The notes under the pieces: generated by a model
The model's input: only the letters and a program-made list of their open reading frames with translations
Told to the model about the DNA's origin: nothing
Database searches by the model: none
Shown here: positions 53,919 through 63,175 of the stretch, piece by piece
Layout: each line of letters opens with the position of its first letter
How positions within the stretch are numbered: the stretch's first letter is position 1
Source: Noviherbaspirillum aerium
GTDB taxonomy: Bacteria > Pseudomonadota > Gammaproteobacteria > Burkholderiales > Burkholderiaceae_D
NCBI RefSeq assembly: GCF_008929045.1
Contig: NZ_VFAH01000008.1
Coordinates: forward strand, 202,389 to 266,388
Reading direction: 5' to 3'
DNA: 64,000 nucleotides
Program-made: the position numbers and the translations under genes

Positions 53919-55358
53919 TCAATGCGAGGCGGCGATGCCAATGCCAGGTGCGCCTGCCTCGATATGCGGCAGCCACACCGTAAATTCGGAACCTCGGCCG
54001 GGCTCGCTGCTCAAGGTAACAATCCCGCCATGCAGATCCACCATTTGCTTGACGAGTGCCAGTCCGAGTCCGGTGCCCTCGTATTTGCGGGCCAAACCGC
54101 TGTCAAGCTGGACAAACGGCTGAAACAAGCGGTTGCAATCCGATTCGTTGATGCCGATGCCGGTATCGGTCACGCGGATCGTGAGAAAGCGTGAAACCGA
54201 CGATGCAATCCCCATTTCACCGCCCACGATTTTCGCGGCCGGGATGTCGGCCGCATCCATCAGGCACATGCGCAGGACGACACTGCCCTTCGGCGGCGTG
54301 AACTTGATTGCGTTCGACACGAGGTTATAGATGATCTGGCGCATCTTGCGCTGGTCAACCATGGCCCAGCCTACCGCTTCCATTTGCAGCTGCAGCTGAA
54401 TCTGGCCGACCGATGCCTTTTCACGAAACACGTTGATGGTGCTTTGAATCAGCCGCTGTACGTCCGTCGGCTCCAGTTCCAGCTCCATCTTGCCGGCTTC
54501 GACCTTGGACAGGTCGAGGATATCGTTGATCAGCGACAGCAGATGCTTGCCGCTTTCGTAGACGTCGCCGATCGCATCCGTCTGCGCCGGCGCGAGCGGC
54601 CCGAGCAGTCCGCCCTTGAGAGCCTCGGAAAATCCGATGACGGCGTTGAGCGGCGTACGCAGTTCATGCGACATGTTGGCCAGAAATTCGGACTTCAGAC
54701 GGCTTGCCTGTTCGAGCTGCAGATTCTGATGCGCAATCTCCCGGTTGGTGACTTCAAGCTGCGCGGCATGCTGAGCCAGCCGGACATTCAGCTCATTGAC
54801 CTGGCGTTCGCGTTCCTGCAACTGCTCATTGACCATTACCGCCTGTTCATAGGTGGAGATCAGCAGATCCAGGATCTGCCGGCGCTCGGCGTTGATGTGA
54901 TGGTGCGCGCCATTGAAAAACACGGCGATGCCGTCGCCGTCCTGCTGGCCGTCGCGCAGGCGGTGATTCATCAGCACGTATTCAATGCGATTGAGCAGAT
55001 AATCGTCGTTATAGGGTTTGCGGATGAAATTATCCGCGCCGCATTCGAGTCCGCGAATGATATCTTCCGGGTCGATCAGGGAGGTGACGAGAATTACCGG
55101 AAGGTCTCGCAATTCCGGCTGTGCCTTGATCGCCTGGCACAGGCCGTATCCGTCCAGTTCGGGCATCAGAATGTCCGACAGCACCAATTGAGGCTTCCTC
55201 AGGCGAATGGCGTCGAGAGCAAGGCGGCCATTGACCGCTATGCGTGCACGGTAGCCTCTCCCCTCCAGCAGGAATTTCAATTTCCCGGCCTGCGTCGGGC
55301 TGTCTTCCGCAATCAGTATCTCGATCGCCTCGTGCCGGGTCCTGCCTTGAACATCCAC
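53919..55358 (-). CDS. Hybrid response regulator/histidine kinase
   Basis: A 479-residue soluble signalling protein: receiver domain at residues 10-135 (phospho-acceptor Asp in LVLSDILMPELDG), a coiled coil at about 165-225, a HisKA dimer helix with SHELRTPLNAVIGF, and a HATPase_c domain with NLVSNAIKFTPP, DTGIGI and GTGLGLALV. I choose the GTG at 55358, with AGGAGACCCGAGG upstream, over a TTG eight codons earlier. Having the receiver first suggests it receives a phosphoryl signal and feeds another partner. It is the third gene of the set beginning at 57698. Confidence 0.88.
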   Translation of the reverse strand: MDVQGRTRHEAIEILIAEDSPTQAGKLKFLLEGRGYRARIAVNGRLALDAIRLRKPQLVLSDILMPELDGYGLCQAIKAQPELRDLPVILVTSLIDPEDIIRGLECGADNFIRKPYNDDYLLNRIEYVLMNHRLRDGQQDGDGIAVFFNGAHHHINAERRQILDLLISTYEQAVMVNEQLQERERQVNELNVRLAQHAAQLEVTNREIAHQNLQLEQASRLKSEFLANMSHELRTPLNAVIGFSEALKGGLLGPLAPAQTDAIGDVYESGKHLLSLINDILDLSKVEAGKMELELEPTDVQRLIQSTINVFREKASVGQIQLQLQMEAVGWAMVDQRKMRQIIYNLVSNAIKFTPPKGSVVLRMCLMDAADIPAAKIVGGEMGIASSVSRFLTIRVTDTGIGINESDCNRLFQPFVQLDSGLARKYEGTGLGLALVKQMVDLHGGIVTLSSEPGRGSEFTVWLPHIEAGAPGIGIAASH

Positions 55359-55461
55359 CCTCGGGTCTCCTAATACGGCCAATCAAACGGCAAAATCAAA
55401 TGGCAAAAGTCCGGTCGCAACTTCGCATCGAAGCAATGTCGATGCTCTTCCCGAATTCCGC

Positions 55462-57309
55462 CTACGTCCGCGATCCCTGTAACGGAAGAGTCGCGCCACC
55501 GCGCAACAACCTGATGATCTCTTCCGGAGGAACCGGTTTGCTGAACAGGTAACCTTGCATTTCTTCGCACCCAAGGGTACGCAGATATTCCATCTGCGGC
55601 ATGGTTTCCACACCCTCCGCGATGGTGATCAGCTCCAGGCTTTTCGCCATGGCAAGGATACTACGTACCAGCGCCGCGCTGCTTGAATGGTTCATCATCT
55701 CGTTGATAAATGAACGGTCGATCTTGAGACGATCGAGCGGATAACGCCTCAGGTAGCTCAACGAAGAATAGCCCGTGCCGAAATCATCCAGGGACAGCGT
55801 AATGCCAAGGGCTTTCAGTTCATGCATCGCACGAATGGTCGCCTCGGCATTCTCCAGGATCAGGCTTTCGGTCAGTTCCAGTTCCAGCCATTCGGCTGGC
55901 AGCTTTGCGCCGGCCAGCGCCTGCCGCACCACCACGGTCAGATTCGCCATCCGGAATTGCAGGGCCGAGACATTGACTGCCATTCTCAGCCTAGGCAAAC
56001 CTTGTTCCTGCCATTGCAGCACCTGCTTGCAGGCGGTGTCGAGAACCCATGCTCCCACCTGCGGCATCAGTCCGCACTCTTCCAGCAGGGGAATGAAGAT
56101 GCCCGGCGAAAGCATGCCGCGCTCAGGATGATTCCATTGCAACAAAGCTTCGACGCCAAGCACTTCGCCGCTGAGCAGCGACAGCTGGGGCTGGTAATAA
56201 AGGAGGAATTCCTTGCGCTCAAGCGCGCGATGCAGTTCGGCCTCCATGCGCATGCGAAGCTCGGCGCCTTCATCGAGCGCCTTCCCGTAAAGCCGGAAGC
56301 CGCTGTCCATCCCCTTGCGGTCTGCGGCGGCGCGCGCACGCCGTAGCAGTTGCGCCGGCTCGCTTTCCTGTGAGGGAAAATGCACGCCGCCGATCGATGC
56401 ATGCAGAAATACCTCGCTGTCGCCGACCGGAACCGGTGCTTCGATTTTCGAAATCAGTTCAGCGGCAAACGCTTCAAACGCATTCATGTCCGCCATGCCA
56501 GGGATAGCCAGGACGAATTCATCCGTGGCAATGCTGGCCAGGAAGCCGTCCGCGCCGCGGCTGCCGTCCAGCCTGTACGCCACCGTGCGCAGCATCTGTT
56601 CGACGGCGTGGCGTCCAAACGCTTCCGCAGCACGATCCAGGCGCAACAGGCGTATGTCAATCAAGGTCAAAGCCTTGTGTTTCCGGACCATCGCCGGAAG
56701 ACGTTCCTCAAGCAGGGAGCGATTGGGCATACCCGTCTGGGCATCGTAAAACGCCATGTAGTAAAGCTTCGATTCCGCTGCGAGGCGCCGCTGGTGATTG
56801 AGTATATGCCCCGGGGAGAAGCCGATATCGTCAGCCACCTCCTGCATCAGATCGACGACGGTCTCGTCGAAACACTCTGTCTGGTCGGTGTAGAGCAGGA
56901 ATACGCCGACGGCCTCGCCATCCTCGCACAGCGGCAGGCCAGCCATCGCATGAAAGCCGCGCCGGACCAGTTCGGTCGTTCCCATCCTCTCGTCCAGGGT
57001 CATGAGGTCGTTGTAAATGCAAAGTCGCCGGCTCTTGCGCACGGTGTCGGCAAATCCGCCGGCCACGACCAGCGATTCGTCGCTTCCGCACTGCTCCCCG
57101 AAGGCGCTGATCAGGCGCAAGCGGTCCGTTGCGGTATCTACCAGTCCGATCCAGGCAAAGCGGAACATGCCGCATTCAACCGCAATCCGGCAGGCGTCGC
57201 GGTAAATGGAATCCGGTGATTCTGCACGAATGATGCTGCGGTTGATCCGACTGAGCATGGTCAGCATGCGGTTGGCGCGATCCAGGCTTGCGACCTGCTT
57301 TCTTTTCAT
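55462..57309 (-). CDS. GAF-GGDEF-EAL protein with degenerate GGDEF
   Basis: A 615-residue cytosolic protein. A GAF-type sensor covers about residues 10-170, a GGDEF-fold domain about 185-345, and an EAL phosphodiesterase domain about 350-605. The diguanylate cyclase signature reads ATDEF (in SIATDEFVLAI) rather than GGDEF, so the cyclase is probably inactive. EAL motifs are intact: GVEALLQWNHPERG, ELTESLILENA and [10 protein letters not shown]. The ATG overlaps the stop of the receiver gene by 4 bp (ATGA), implying coupled translation. Its likely role is c-di-GMP breakdown. Confidence 0.9.
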   Translation of the reverse strand: MKRKQVASLDRANRMLTMLSRINRSIIRAESPDSIYRDACRIAVECGMFRFAWIGLVDTATDRLRLISAFGEQCGSDESLVVAGGFADTVRKSRRLCIYNDLMTLDERMGTTELVRRGFHAMAGLPLCEDGEAVGVFLLYTDQTECFDETVVDLMQEVADDIGFSPGHILNHQRRLAAESKLYYMAFYDAQTGMPNRSLLEERLPAMVRKHKALTLIDIRLLRLDRAAEAFGRHAVEQMLRTVAYRLDGSRGADGFLASIATDEFVLAIPGMADMNAFEAFAAELISKIEAPVPVGDSEVFLHASIGGVHFPSQESEPAQLLRRARAAADRKGMDSGFRLYGKALDEGAELRMRMEAELHRALERKEFLLYYQPQLSLLSGEVLGVEALLQWNHPERGMLSPGIFIPLLEECGLMPQVGAWVLDTACKQVLQWQEQGLPRLRMAVNVSALQFRMANLTVVVRQALAGAKLPAEWLELELTESLILENAEATIRAMHELKALGITLSLDDFGTGYSSLSYLRRYPLDRLKIDRSFINEMMNHSSSAALVRSILAMAKSLELITIAEGVETMPQMEYLRTLGCEEMQGYLFSKPVPPEEIIRLLRGGATLPLQGSRT

Positions 57310-57698
57310 CGGGCACGCGCTCCCTGGATCAATTCGGCGATCGCGCGGGAAAGCAACCAGCGGTCGATGGGTTTGGTGAGGATCTTGTCGATGCCGCTTA
57401 CCTGCATGCGACCGCGCGATGCGGCATCGTCGAGGGAAGAAACGACGATGAGCGGAATGCCGGCGGTCTCGGCCTGGCCCTTGAGTATTCTGGCGACTTC
57501 GAAGCCGTCCATGCCCGGCATCATCAGATCCAGAAGCACCAGGTCGGGCAGTTCATTCCTCGCCAGCAGCAATCCCTGTTCGCCAGTTGTTGCGCTCAGC
57601 GTCCTGTAACCGTCGGCGCTTGCAAACACTTCCAGCAGCCTGCGATTTCTTTCTTCGTCGTCGACGATCAGAATCGTCTTTTGGAAAACACTTTCCAT
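57306..57698 (-). CDS. Stand-alone response regulator receiver protein
   Basis: A 130-residue single receiver domain. It carries the acidic pair in IVDDEERNRR, the phosphorylated Asp in LLDLMMPGMDGF, the Ser/Thr switch IVVSSLDD and the Lys in ILTKPIDRWLL. The start is the ATG at 57698 with AGGGTGAT upstream; a frame opens nine codons earlier. It heads an operon with the GAF-GGDEF-EAL gene, which it overlaps, and the receiver-histidine kinase gene after that. Presumably a phosphorelay controls c-di-GMP here. Confidence 0.88.
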   Translation of the reverse strand: MESVFQKTILIVDDEERNRRLLEVFASADGYRTLSATTGEQGLLLARNELPDLVLLDLMMPGMDGFEVARILKGQAETAGIPLIVVSSLDDAASRGRMQVSGIDKILTKPIDRWLLSRAIAELIQGARAR

Positions 57699-58061
57699 AT
57701 CACCCTGTTTCGACCGCCCGGACACAGTCTGCGATCGACTTGAATCATTCCCGGGACCGAAAAGCGTTCCAGGAAAACTTCCGAACCGCTGGGCAGAAGG
57801 TTTCCGGGGTTATTTTTACGGTGATCCGGCAATGTTAGAAATGTCTTGTGACACATCGTTCGAATATAGTCCGATGTTTTTACTCCCGGTATCCCATATT
57901 CATGGAGAGACGTGTCTGCTCCTGTTATGTTGCCCAAAGACAACTTTCAGCGCTTGATAATCATCAAACTTGTTGATGCCGGTTCAACAGATTGAAACAG
58001 GAATGCAACAAAAAAGCCCGGAGTGCTCCGGGCTTTTTCTTGGTTCAGGGTGAACCGCAGA
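57699..58061. other. Intergenic region, 363 bp
   Basis: This stretch between the fatty-acid oxidation gene and the signalling operon, both leftward, contains the terminator at 58011-58038 and the promoter of the signalling operon. Nothing else is evident. Confidence 0.4.
58011..58038. terminator. Terminator of the fatty-acid oxidation gene
   Basis: AAAAAGCCCGGAG (58011-58023) pairs with CTCCGGGCTTTTT (58026-58038), giving a long stem with A- and T-runs at each end. It is 24 bp after the stop of the leftward dehydrogenase/hydratase gene and works on either strand. Confidence 0.9.
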
Positions 58062-60140
58062 TCAGTTGAAACTCTTGCCTTCGGCGGCAAGCTTGGCCAG
58101 CAGCGGAGCCGGCTTCCAGGCTTCTCCGTGTCGTCCCTTGGCATACTTCTCCATCGCCATCACGACATTCGGCAATCCGACGGTGTCGGCATAGAACATC
58201 GGACCGCCGCGGAACAGCGGGAAGCCGTAGCCCGTCAGGTAGACCATGTCGATGTCGGAAGCGCGCTGGGCAATGCCTTCCTCGAGGATGTAGGCGGCCT
58301 CGTTCACCAGCGCGTAGACGAGGCGTTCAACGATTTCCTGGTCGCTGATCTTGCGGCGCTCGATGCCAAGATCGGCCGAGTGCTTGATGATCATGTCATT
58401 GACGACCTGCGACGGATAAGGCTTGCGGTCGCCCGGCTTGTAGTCGTACCAGCCGGCGGACGTCTTCTGGCCGAAGCGGCCCATCTCGCACAGCAGATCG
58501 GCGGTCTTGGAATAAGTGACTTCCGGCTTTTCGACATAGCGGCGCTTGCGGATATACCAGCCGATATCGTTGCCGGCGAGGTCGCCCATGCGGAACGGGC
58601 CCATCGCGAAGCCGAACTTCTCGATCGCCTTGTCCACCTGTTCCGGGAGCGCGCCCTCTTCCAGCAGGAAGCCGGCCTGGCGGCTGTACTGCTCGATCAT
58701 GCGGTTGCCGATGAAGCCGTCGCACACGCCGGACACGACACCGGTCTTCTTGATCTTCTTGGACAGTTGCAGCGAAGTCGCGAGCACATCCTTGCCGGTC
58801 TTTGCGCCGCGCACGATCTCGAGCAGCTTCATCACGTTCGCAGGGCTGAAGAAATGCAGGCCGATGACATCCTGGGGACGCTTGGTGAAACTGGCAATCT
58901 TGTCCACATCCAGCGTGGAGGTATTGGAAGCCAGGATAGCGCCCTGCTTCATGACTTCGTCAAGCTTCTTGAAGACCTGTTCCTTGACGCCGATATCCTC
59001 GAACACCGCTTCCACCACGATGTCGGCCTGGCCGATTTCTTCGTAGGACAGCGTGCCGGTAATCAGGCCGACGCGCTGGTCGAACTTCTCCTGCGTCAGC
59101 TTGCCTTTCTTCAGGGTGTTTTCATAGTTCTTGCGAATGGTGGCGAGGCCCTTGTCCAGCGCCTCTTGCTTCATCTCGAGAATCTGGACCGGGATGCCGG
59201 CGTTCGCAAAGTTCATCGCAATGCCGCCGCCCATGGTGCCCGCGCCGATGACGGCCGCCGACTTGATCGGACGGGTCGGCGTATCTTCGGGCACATCCGG
59301 CACCTTGCTTGCGGCGCGCTCGCCGAAGAAGGCATGGCGCAGGGCTTTCGATTCGGTGGTCTGCACCAGGTCGACGAATAGTTCGCGCTCGAACTTGATG
59401 CCGTCATCGAACTTCTTGGTGACGGCCGCCGCCACGGCTTCGACGCACTTGAGCGGAGCCGGGAACGGGCCGGACATGGCCTTGACGGTATTGCGGGAAA
59501 ACTGCAGGAAACCTTCGTAGTTCGGGTAATCGATCCTGATGTCGCGCACCTTGGGCAGCGGACGCACGTCGGCCACCTTGTTGGCAAAGGCGATCGCGCC
59601 TTGCAGCAGGTCGCCGTCAATCATTTCATTGAACAGGCCGGTCTTGGCCAGTTTCTCCGACGGCACCGGGTTGCCGGACACGATCATGTTCAAGGCCATT
59701 TCCAGTCCGAGCACGCGCGGCAGGCGCTGCGTGCCGCCGGCGCCGGGAAGGATGCCCAGCTTGACTTCCGGCAGGGCGATTTGCGCGCCGGCCGATGCCA
59801 CACGGTAGTTGCAGCCCAGGGCCAGTTCGAGACCGCCGCCCATGCAGACGGTATGGATCGCCGCGACGACCGGCTTGGTCGAGCTTTCCACGACATTGAT
59901 GACGGTATGCAGGGTCGGTTCGGCGAGCGCCTTGGGTGAATTGAATTCCTTGATGTCGGCGCCGCCGGAGAAGGCCTTGCCGGCGCCGGTAATGACAATC
60001 GCCTTGACCGCGTCATTCTCAAGCGCCTGCTTCATGCCGTTGACGATGGCGCTGCGGGTAGCGTGGCCAAGACCGTTGACCGGAGGATTGTTGAGCGTGA
60101 TGACGGCGACCGCGCCATTCACATTGTATTCGGCAGTCAT
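58062..60140 (-). CDS. Bifunctional enoyl-CoA hydratase/3-hydroxyacyl-CoA dehydrogenase
   Basis: A 692-residue FadB/FadJ-type enzyme of fatty-acid beta-oxidation. Residues 1-190 form a crotonase domain with FSGGADIKEFNSPKA and the oxyanion-site HTVCMGGGLELALGC. The NAD domain begins near 292 with AVIGAGTMGGGIAMNFANAG, and the C-terminal dehydrogenase domain covers about 475-690 with the catalytic His in GLHFFSPANVMKLLE. AAGGAAGAGAT precedes the ATG. No thiolase gene is adjacent in the window. The layout matches the peroxisomal-type bifunctional proteins of Burkholderiales, and the substrate range is not readable. Confidence 0.92.
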   Translation of the reverse strand: MTAEYNVNGAVAVITLNNPPVNGLGHATRSAIVNGMKQALENDAVKAIVITGAGKAFSGGADIKEFNSPKALAEPTLHTVINVVESSTKPVVAAIHTVCMGGGLELALGCNYRVASAGAQIALPEVKLGILPGAGGTQRLPRVLGLEMALNMIVSGNPVPSEKLAKTGLFNEMIDGDLLQGAIAFANKVADVRPLPKVRDIRIDYPNYEGFLQFSRNTVKAMSGPFPAPLKCVEAVAAAVTKKFDDGIKFERELFVDLVQTTESKALRHAFFGERAASKVPDVPEDTPTRPIKSAAVIGAGTMGGGIAMNFANAGIPVQILEMKQEALDKGLATIRKNYENTLKKGKLTQEKFDQRVGLITGTLSYEEIGQADIVVEAVFEDIGVKEQVFKKLDEVMKQGAILASNTSTLDVDKIASFTKRPQDVIGLHFFSPANVMKLLEIVRGAKTGKDVLATSLQLSKKIKKTGVVSGVCDGFIGNRMIEQYSRQAGFLLEEGALPEQVDKAIEKFGFAMGPFRMGDLAGNDIGWYIRKRRYVEKPEVTYSKTADLLCEMGRFGQKTSAGWYDYKPGDRKPYPSQVVNDMIIKHSADLGIERRKISDQEIVERLVYALVNEAAYILEEGIAQRASDIDMVYLTGYGFPLFRGGPMFYADTVGLPNVVMAMEKYAKGRHGEAWKPAPLLAKLAAEGKSFN

Positions 60141-60310
60141 ATCTCTTCCTTTAAATTAGATGTCCGAATCCGCGGTGCCACTGACTGAGCCAAGTGAGCC
60201 AACCTGGTCTTGCGGCACAGTCGTCGGCGGCAATGCAAGATTCATCGAGGCTGATGTTATTGTGCGACGCTCAAAACTATACCGCAAAAAAGCACGGCCG
60301 TATTATTTTC

Positions 60311-60343
60311 AACAAAAAAAACCGGGCCACGAATAGACCCGGT
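60311..60343 (-). terminator. Terminator of the binding-protein gene
   Basis: On the minus strand ACCGGG pairs with CCCGGT around an 11-nt loop and runs into a T-stretch of about seven bases. It lies 45 bp after the stop of the periplasmic binding protein gene. Confidence 0.85.
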
Positions 60344-60387
60344 CGTCGTGCGCGAGTTGCAGCCTGTTTTTAGGGCTCGCAGTTTCC

Positions 60388-61605
60388 TTACTGGCTCTTC
60401 AGGCGCAGCAAGGCGCCGCGCTTCTGATCATCGGCATAGGCGTAGTCGACCCTTCCGGAGGAGACCACACCCATCACCAGCATGTTTTGCGTGATGGCAT
60501 CGTGATCCTGCCTGGAGAATGGCTTGTAGTAACTGGTGATCACGCCCTGGTAGCGGCTTTTGAGATCCTCCAGCGCCGCCCGGATCTTTTCTCCGTCGGT
60601 GGAGTTTGCCTGCCGCAGCGCGAGATACAACAGGTGCATGCCGTCATAGCCCTGGGCCGCGCTCATCGGCGACGGGATGCGGTCCGTATTGAAGCTGCGC
60701 TTGTAGGCCAGCAGGAAACTGTTCTTGCTGCTCGATCCGAAATCCTGGATAAAGGTCTGCGGCATCAGGGCGCCCTCGCCCGCCTTGCCCGACAGTTCGA
60801 CGAAATTGCGCATGGAAAAGGTCCAGCTGCCCAGCATCGGCACTTTCCATCCGGCCTCGCTGCGGTTGCGCGCAATGGCGGCCAGTTCGGGCCCGATACC
60901 CCAAACGACCAGCGCCTGCGCGCCGCTGGCCTTGGCCCGGCGAACCTGGGCGCTCATGTCCTGGTCGCCGATCTTGAAGCGCTCTTCGGAAACGACATCC
61001 AAACCCGCCTGCCTGGCTTGCTCCTGGAATGCCTTCAGACCGGCCTCGCCATAGGCGGTCGCATCGGCCAGTATCGCCAGCGACTGCATGCCCTTGCGCT
61101 TGAGGTCGGCGACCAGCACCCTTGCCTCCAGGTCGAGCGTGGGCGCGACACGGAAGATATAGTTTTCGGCTGCCGCCGGCGGAGCGTATTTGCGGGTGAG
61201 CACGGTGCCGGTCGATACGGCAACCATCAGCGGGATCTTCGCCTTCTGATAGGCGTCGATGGAAGCCAGTCCAACGCCGGTGTTCACAATGCCGACCGTG
61301 GCGACCACCTTTTCCCGGGTCAATTCTTCCGCAATCTTTGCGCCCAGATCGTTGTTGGCCTGATCGTCGCGCTCGACGAGTTCGATCTTCCTGCCGTTGA
61401 CGCCGCCGATTTGATTGATTTCCTCGACCGCGAGTCGTATGCCGTTGCGCATGCTTTCGCCCATGGGACTCGAGCCGCCGGTGAAGGGACCGGACACCCC
61501 GATGCGGATCGGTTCCTTGTTCTGGGCGAGTGCGGGAAAGGATAGTGCTTCAATGATGGCGAGCGCGCATGATGCTCGCATCAGACGCCTGCGTGTGATC
61601 CGCAT
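60388..61605 (-). CDS. Branched-chain-type ABC transporter binding protein
   Basis: A 405-residue periplasmic binding protein of the LivJ/type I family. The signal peptide (RRLMRASCALAIIEALSFPALAQ) ends near residue 28. The mature start PIRIGVSGPFTGGSSPMGESM and ligand-pocket segments AVSTGTVLTRKY and WGIGPELAAI are typical. CAGGAGACAAAAAC precedes the ATG. It follows the liv permease and ATPase genes in the same direction, with gamma-carbonic anhydrase between, and probably captures an amino acid or aromatic/organic acid. The specific ligand cannot be read. Confidence 0.9.
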   Translation of the reverse strand: MRITRRRLMRASCALAIIEALSFPALAQNKEPIRIGVSGPFTGGSSPMGESMRNGIRLAVEEINQIGGVNGRKIELVERDDQANNDLGAKIAEELTREKVVATVGIVNTGVGLASIDAYQKAKIPLMVAVSTGTVLTRKYAPPAAAENYIFRVAPTLDLEARVLVADLKRKGMQSLAILADATAYGEAGLKAFQEQARQAGLDVVSEERFKIGDQDMSAQVRRAKASGAQALVVWGIGPELAAIARNRSEAGWKVPMLGSWTFSMRNFVELSGKAGEGALMPQTFIQDFGSSSKNSFLLAYKRSFNTDRIPSPMSAAQGYDGMHLLYLALRQANSTDGEKIRAALEDLKSRYQGVITSYYKPFSRQDHDAITQNMLVMGVVSSGRVDYAYADDQKRGALLRLKSQ

Positions 61606-61798
61606 GTTTTTGTCTCCTGTAATTGCATCCGGGTGGGACCATCTTCAAATGCCGGGATGGTCGGAGCGCAATGCCGCACCAGGTTATTTTAATTGGCGGC
61701 AAAAGTTTCCTGAAAGTATTTTACAGGGAAGAGCAAAGCGAATGCATGGGGCCGCATAGCAAGGCCGGCAGTGATGGAGAGTGTCCTGCCTCTCCGGT

Positions 61799-62377
61799 TC
61801 AACCGTTATCGAGCAGCGCCGTCAGCCGTTTCATTTCCTCGGCGATCTCGGCTGGAAAGGAGGCTGCGGCCCAGGCCCGGAAATCTCCCGCCGCATACGC
61901 CAGGGCATTGCGATAGTAGAGATAAGCGTTAACGCGGTTGCGCACGAAATTGTTCTGCGTGCGGGTGACCTTGCCGGGCGCACCCATGACAATCGAGTTC
62001 GGCGGAATCACCGTGCCTTCCTTCAGGAAGCTGTGGCCGGCAATGATGCTGTTATCGCCGATCACGCAGCCGTCCATGATGGTCGAATTGATGCCGATCA
62101 GGCAGTTGTCGCCGATGGTGCAGCCGTGGATGGTGCAGTGATGGGTGATCGAGCAATGACTGCCGATGATGGTGGGAGTCCGGTCGCCGATATGCAGCAT
62201 CACGAAATCCTGGATATTCGTGTATTCGCCGACGACGATCTCGGCGTGCTCGGCCCGCGCCACGACATTCATCCAGACCGAGGCATTCCTGCCTATCCTG
62301 ACCTTGCCGTAAAGCGCCGCGCTGTCGTGTACATAGGCGGGCTCTTCCAGAACCACGTCAGGTCCGATGAATGCCAT
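61799..62377 (-). CDS. Gamma-carbonic anhydrase family protein (PaaY-like)
   Basis: A 192-residue left-handed beta-helix protein made of hexapeptide repeats (such as AEIVVG, TIIGSH, CTIHGC, CVIGDN). Metal-binding His candidates lie in MLHIGD and ITHHCTIHGC. PaaY-type members act as carbonic anhydrase or CoA thioesterase in phenylacetate degradation. AAGGGAGACAGC precedes the ATG. It sits between LivF and the binding-protein gene in the transport block, so it may recycle CoA in the same pathway. A hairpin at 62413-62439 lies upstream. Confidence 0.87.
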   Translation of the reverse strand: MAFIGPDVVLEEPAYVHDSAALYGKVRIGRNASVWMNVVARAEHAEIVVGEYTNIQDFVMLHIGDRTPTIIGSHCSITHHCTIHGCTIGDNCLIGINSTIMDGCVIGDNSIIAGHSFLKEGTVIPPNSIVMGAPGKVTRTQNNFVRNRVNAYLYYRNALAYAAGDFRAWAAASFPAEIAEEMKRLTALLDNG

Positions 62378-62412
62378 GCTGTCTCCCTTGAACGGATGTC
62401 GAACATGAGAAG

Positions 62413-62439
62413 AATGCGGCGCCTCCGTCGCGCCGCATT
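62413..62439. terminator. Perfect 10-bp hairpin after livF
   Basis: AATGCGGCGC pairs with GCGCCGCATT around a 7-nt loop, 22 bp after the livF stop on the minus strand and before the PaaY-like gene. A weak pyrimidine stretch follows, so it may only attenuate transcription. Confidence 0.55.
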
Positions 62440-62461
62440 CCCGTGCCTGCCGCCTGCTGGA

Positions 62462-63175
62462 TTACACTTCCAGCCACTCCTTGCGGATGGCCGCATTCCC
62501 CCGCAGATCGGCGGGCGTGCCCTCGAACACGATGGCGCCATGCCCCATCACATACACCCGCTGCGAGATCTCCATCGCAATGGCCAGCTTCTGCTCCACC
62601 AGCAGCACCGATATCCCGCGGTTCTTCAGTTCCATCAGGTACTCGGCCACCAGTTCCACGATCTTCGGCGCCAGGCCTTCGGTGGGCTCGTCAATCATGA
62701 TCAGGTCCGGATCGCCCATCAGCGTGCGGCACAGGGTCAGCATCTGCTGCTCGCCTCCCGACAGCACTCCCGCCGGCGTATGCTGGCGCTCCTTCAGGCG
62801 CGGAAACATCTTGTACATGTCGTCGATGCTCCAGCGCGCGCTTCTCTTTCCCCCTTTGCCTTTCTTCTCGCCCAGCAGCAGGTTCTGCTCCACCGAGAGC
62901 GTCGGAAACACATCCCGGTTCTCCGGCACGTAGCCCAGTCCCCGGTGCGCTATCTCGAAAGCCTTGAGCCCCGTGATCTCCTGTCCCTTGAAACGGATCG
63001 AGCCGGTCACGTCCACCTGTCCCATGGTCGACTTCACCGTGGTCGACCGCCCCACGCCGTTGCGTCCCAGCAGACTCACGATCTCGCCCTCGCCGACGTT
63101 CAGGTCCACCCCGTGCAGCACGTGGCTCTTGCCGTAGTACGCGTGCAGGTCCTTGATTTCCAGTAATGCCGCCAT
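62462..63175 (-). CDS. livF: LivF-type ABC ATPase with Arg in Walker A
   Basis: A 237-residue ATPase of the branched-chain amino-acid (HAAT) family, paired with LivG. The Walker A reads LLGRNGVGRSTT: Arg stands where the catalytic Lys of GxxGxGKS normally is. The signature LSGGEQQMLTL, Walker B LIMIDEPTEGLAP and the switch His region (VEQKLAIAM) are normal. The ATG directly follows the livG stop (TAA-ATG), so translation is coupled. Whether it hydrolyses ATP normally is open; LivG has an intact site. Confidence 0.92.
   Translation of the reverse strand: MAALLEIKDLHAYYGKSHVLHGVDLNVGEGEIVSLLGRNGVGRSTTVKSTMGQVDVTGSIRFKGQEITGLKAFEIAHRGLGYVPENRDVFPTLSVEQNLLLGEKKGKGGKRSARWSIDDMYKMFPRLKERQHTPAGVLSGGEQQMLTLCRTLMGDPDLIMIDEPTEGLAPKIVELVAEYLMELKNRGISVLLVEQKLAIAMEISQRVYVMGHGAIVFEGTPADLRGNAAIRKEWLEV

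Noticed and set aside
58023..59381. Plus-strand frame of about 450 codons opposite the fatty-acid oxidation gene
   Set aside because: Antisense shadow; His/Asp/Leu-rich composition is typical of reversed GC-rich coding DNA.
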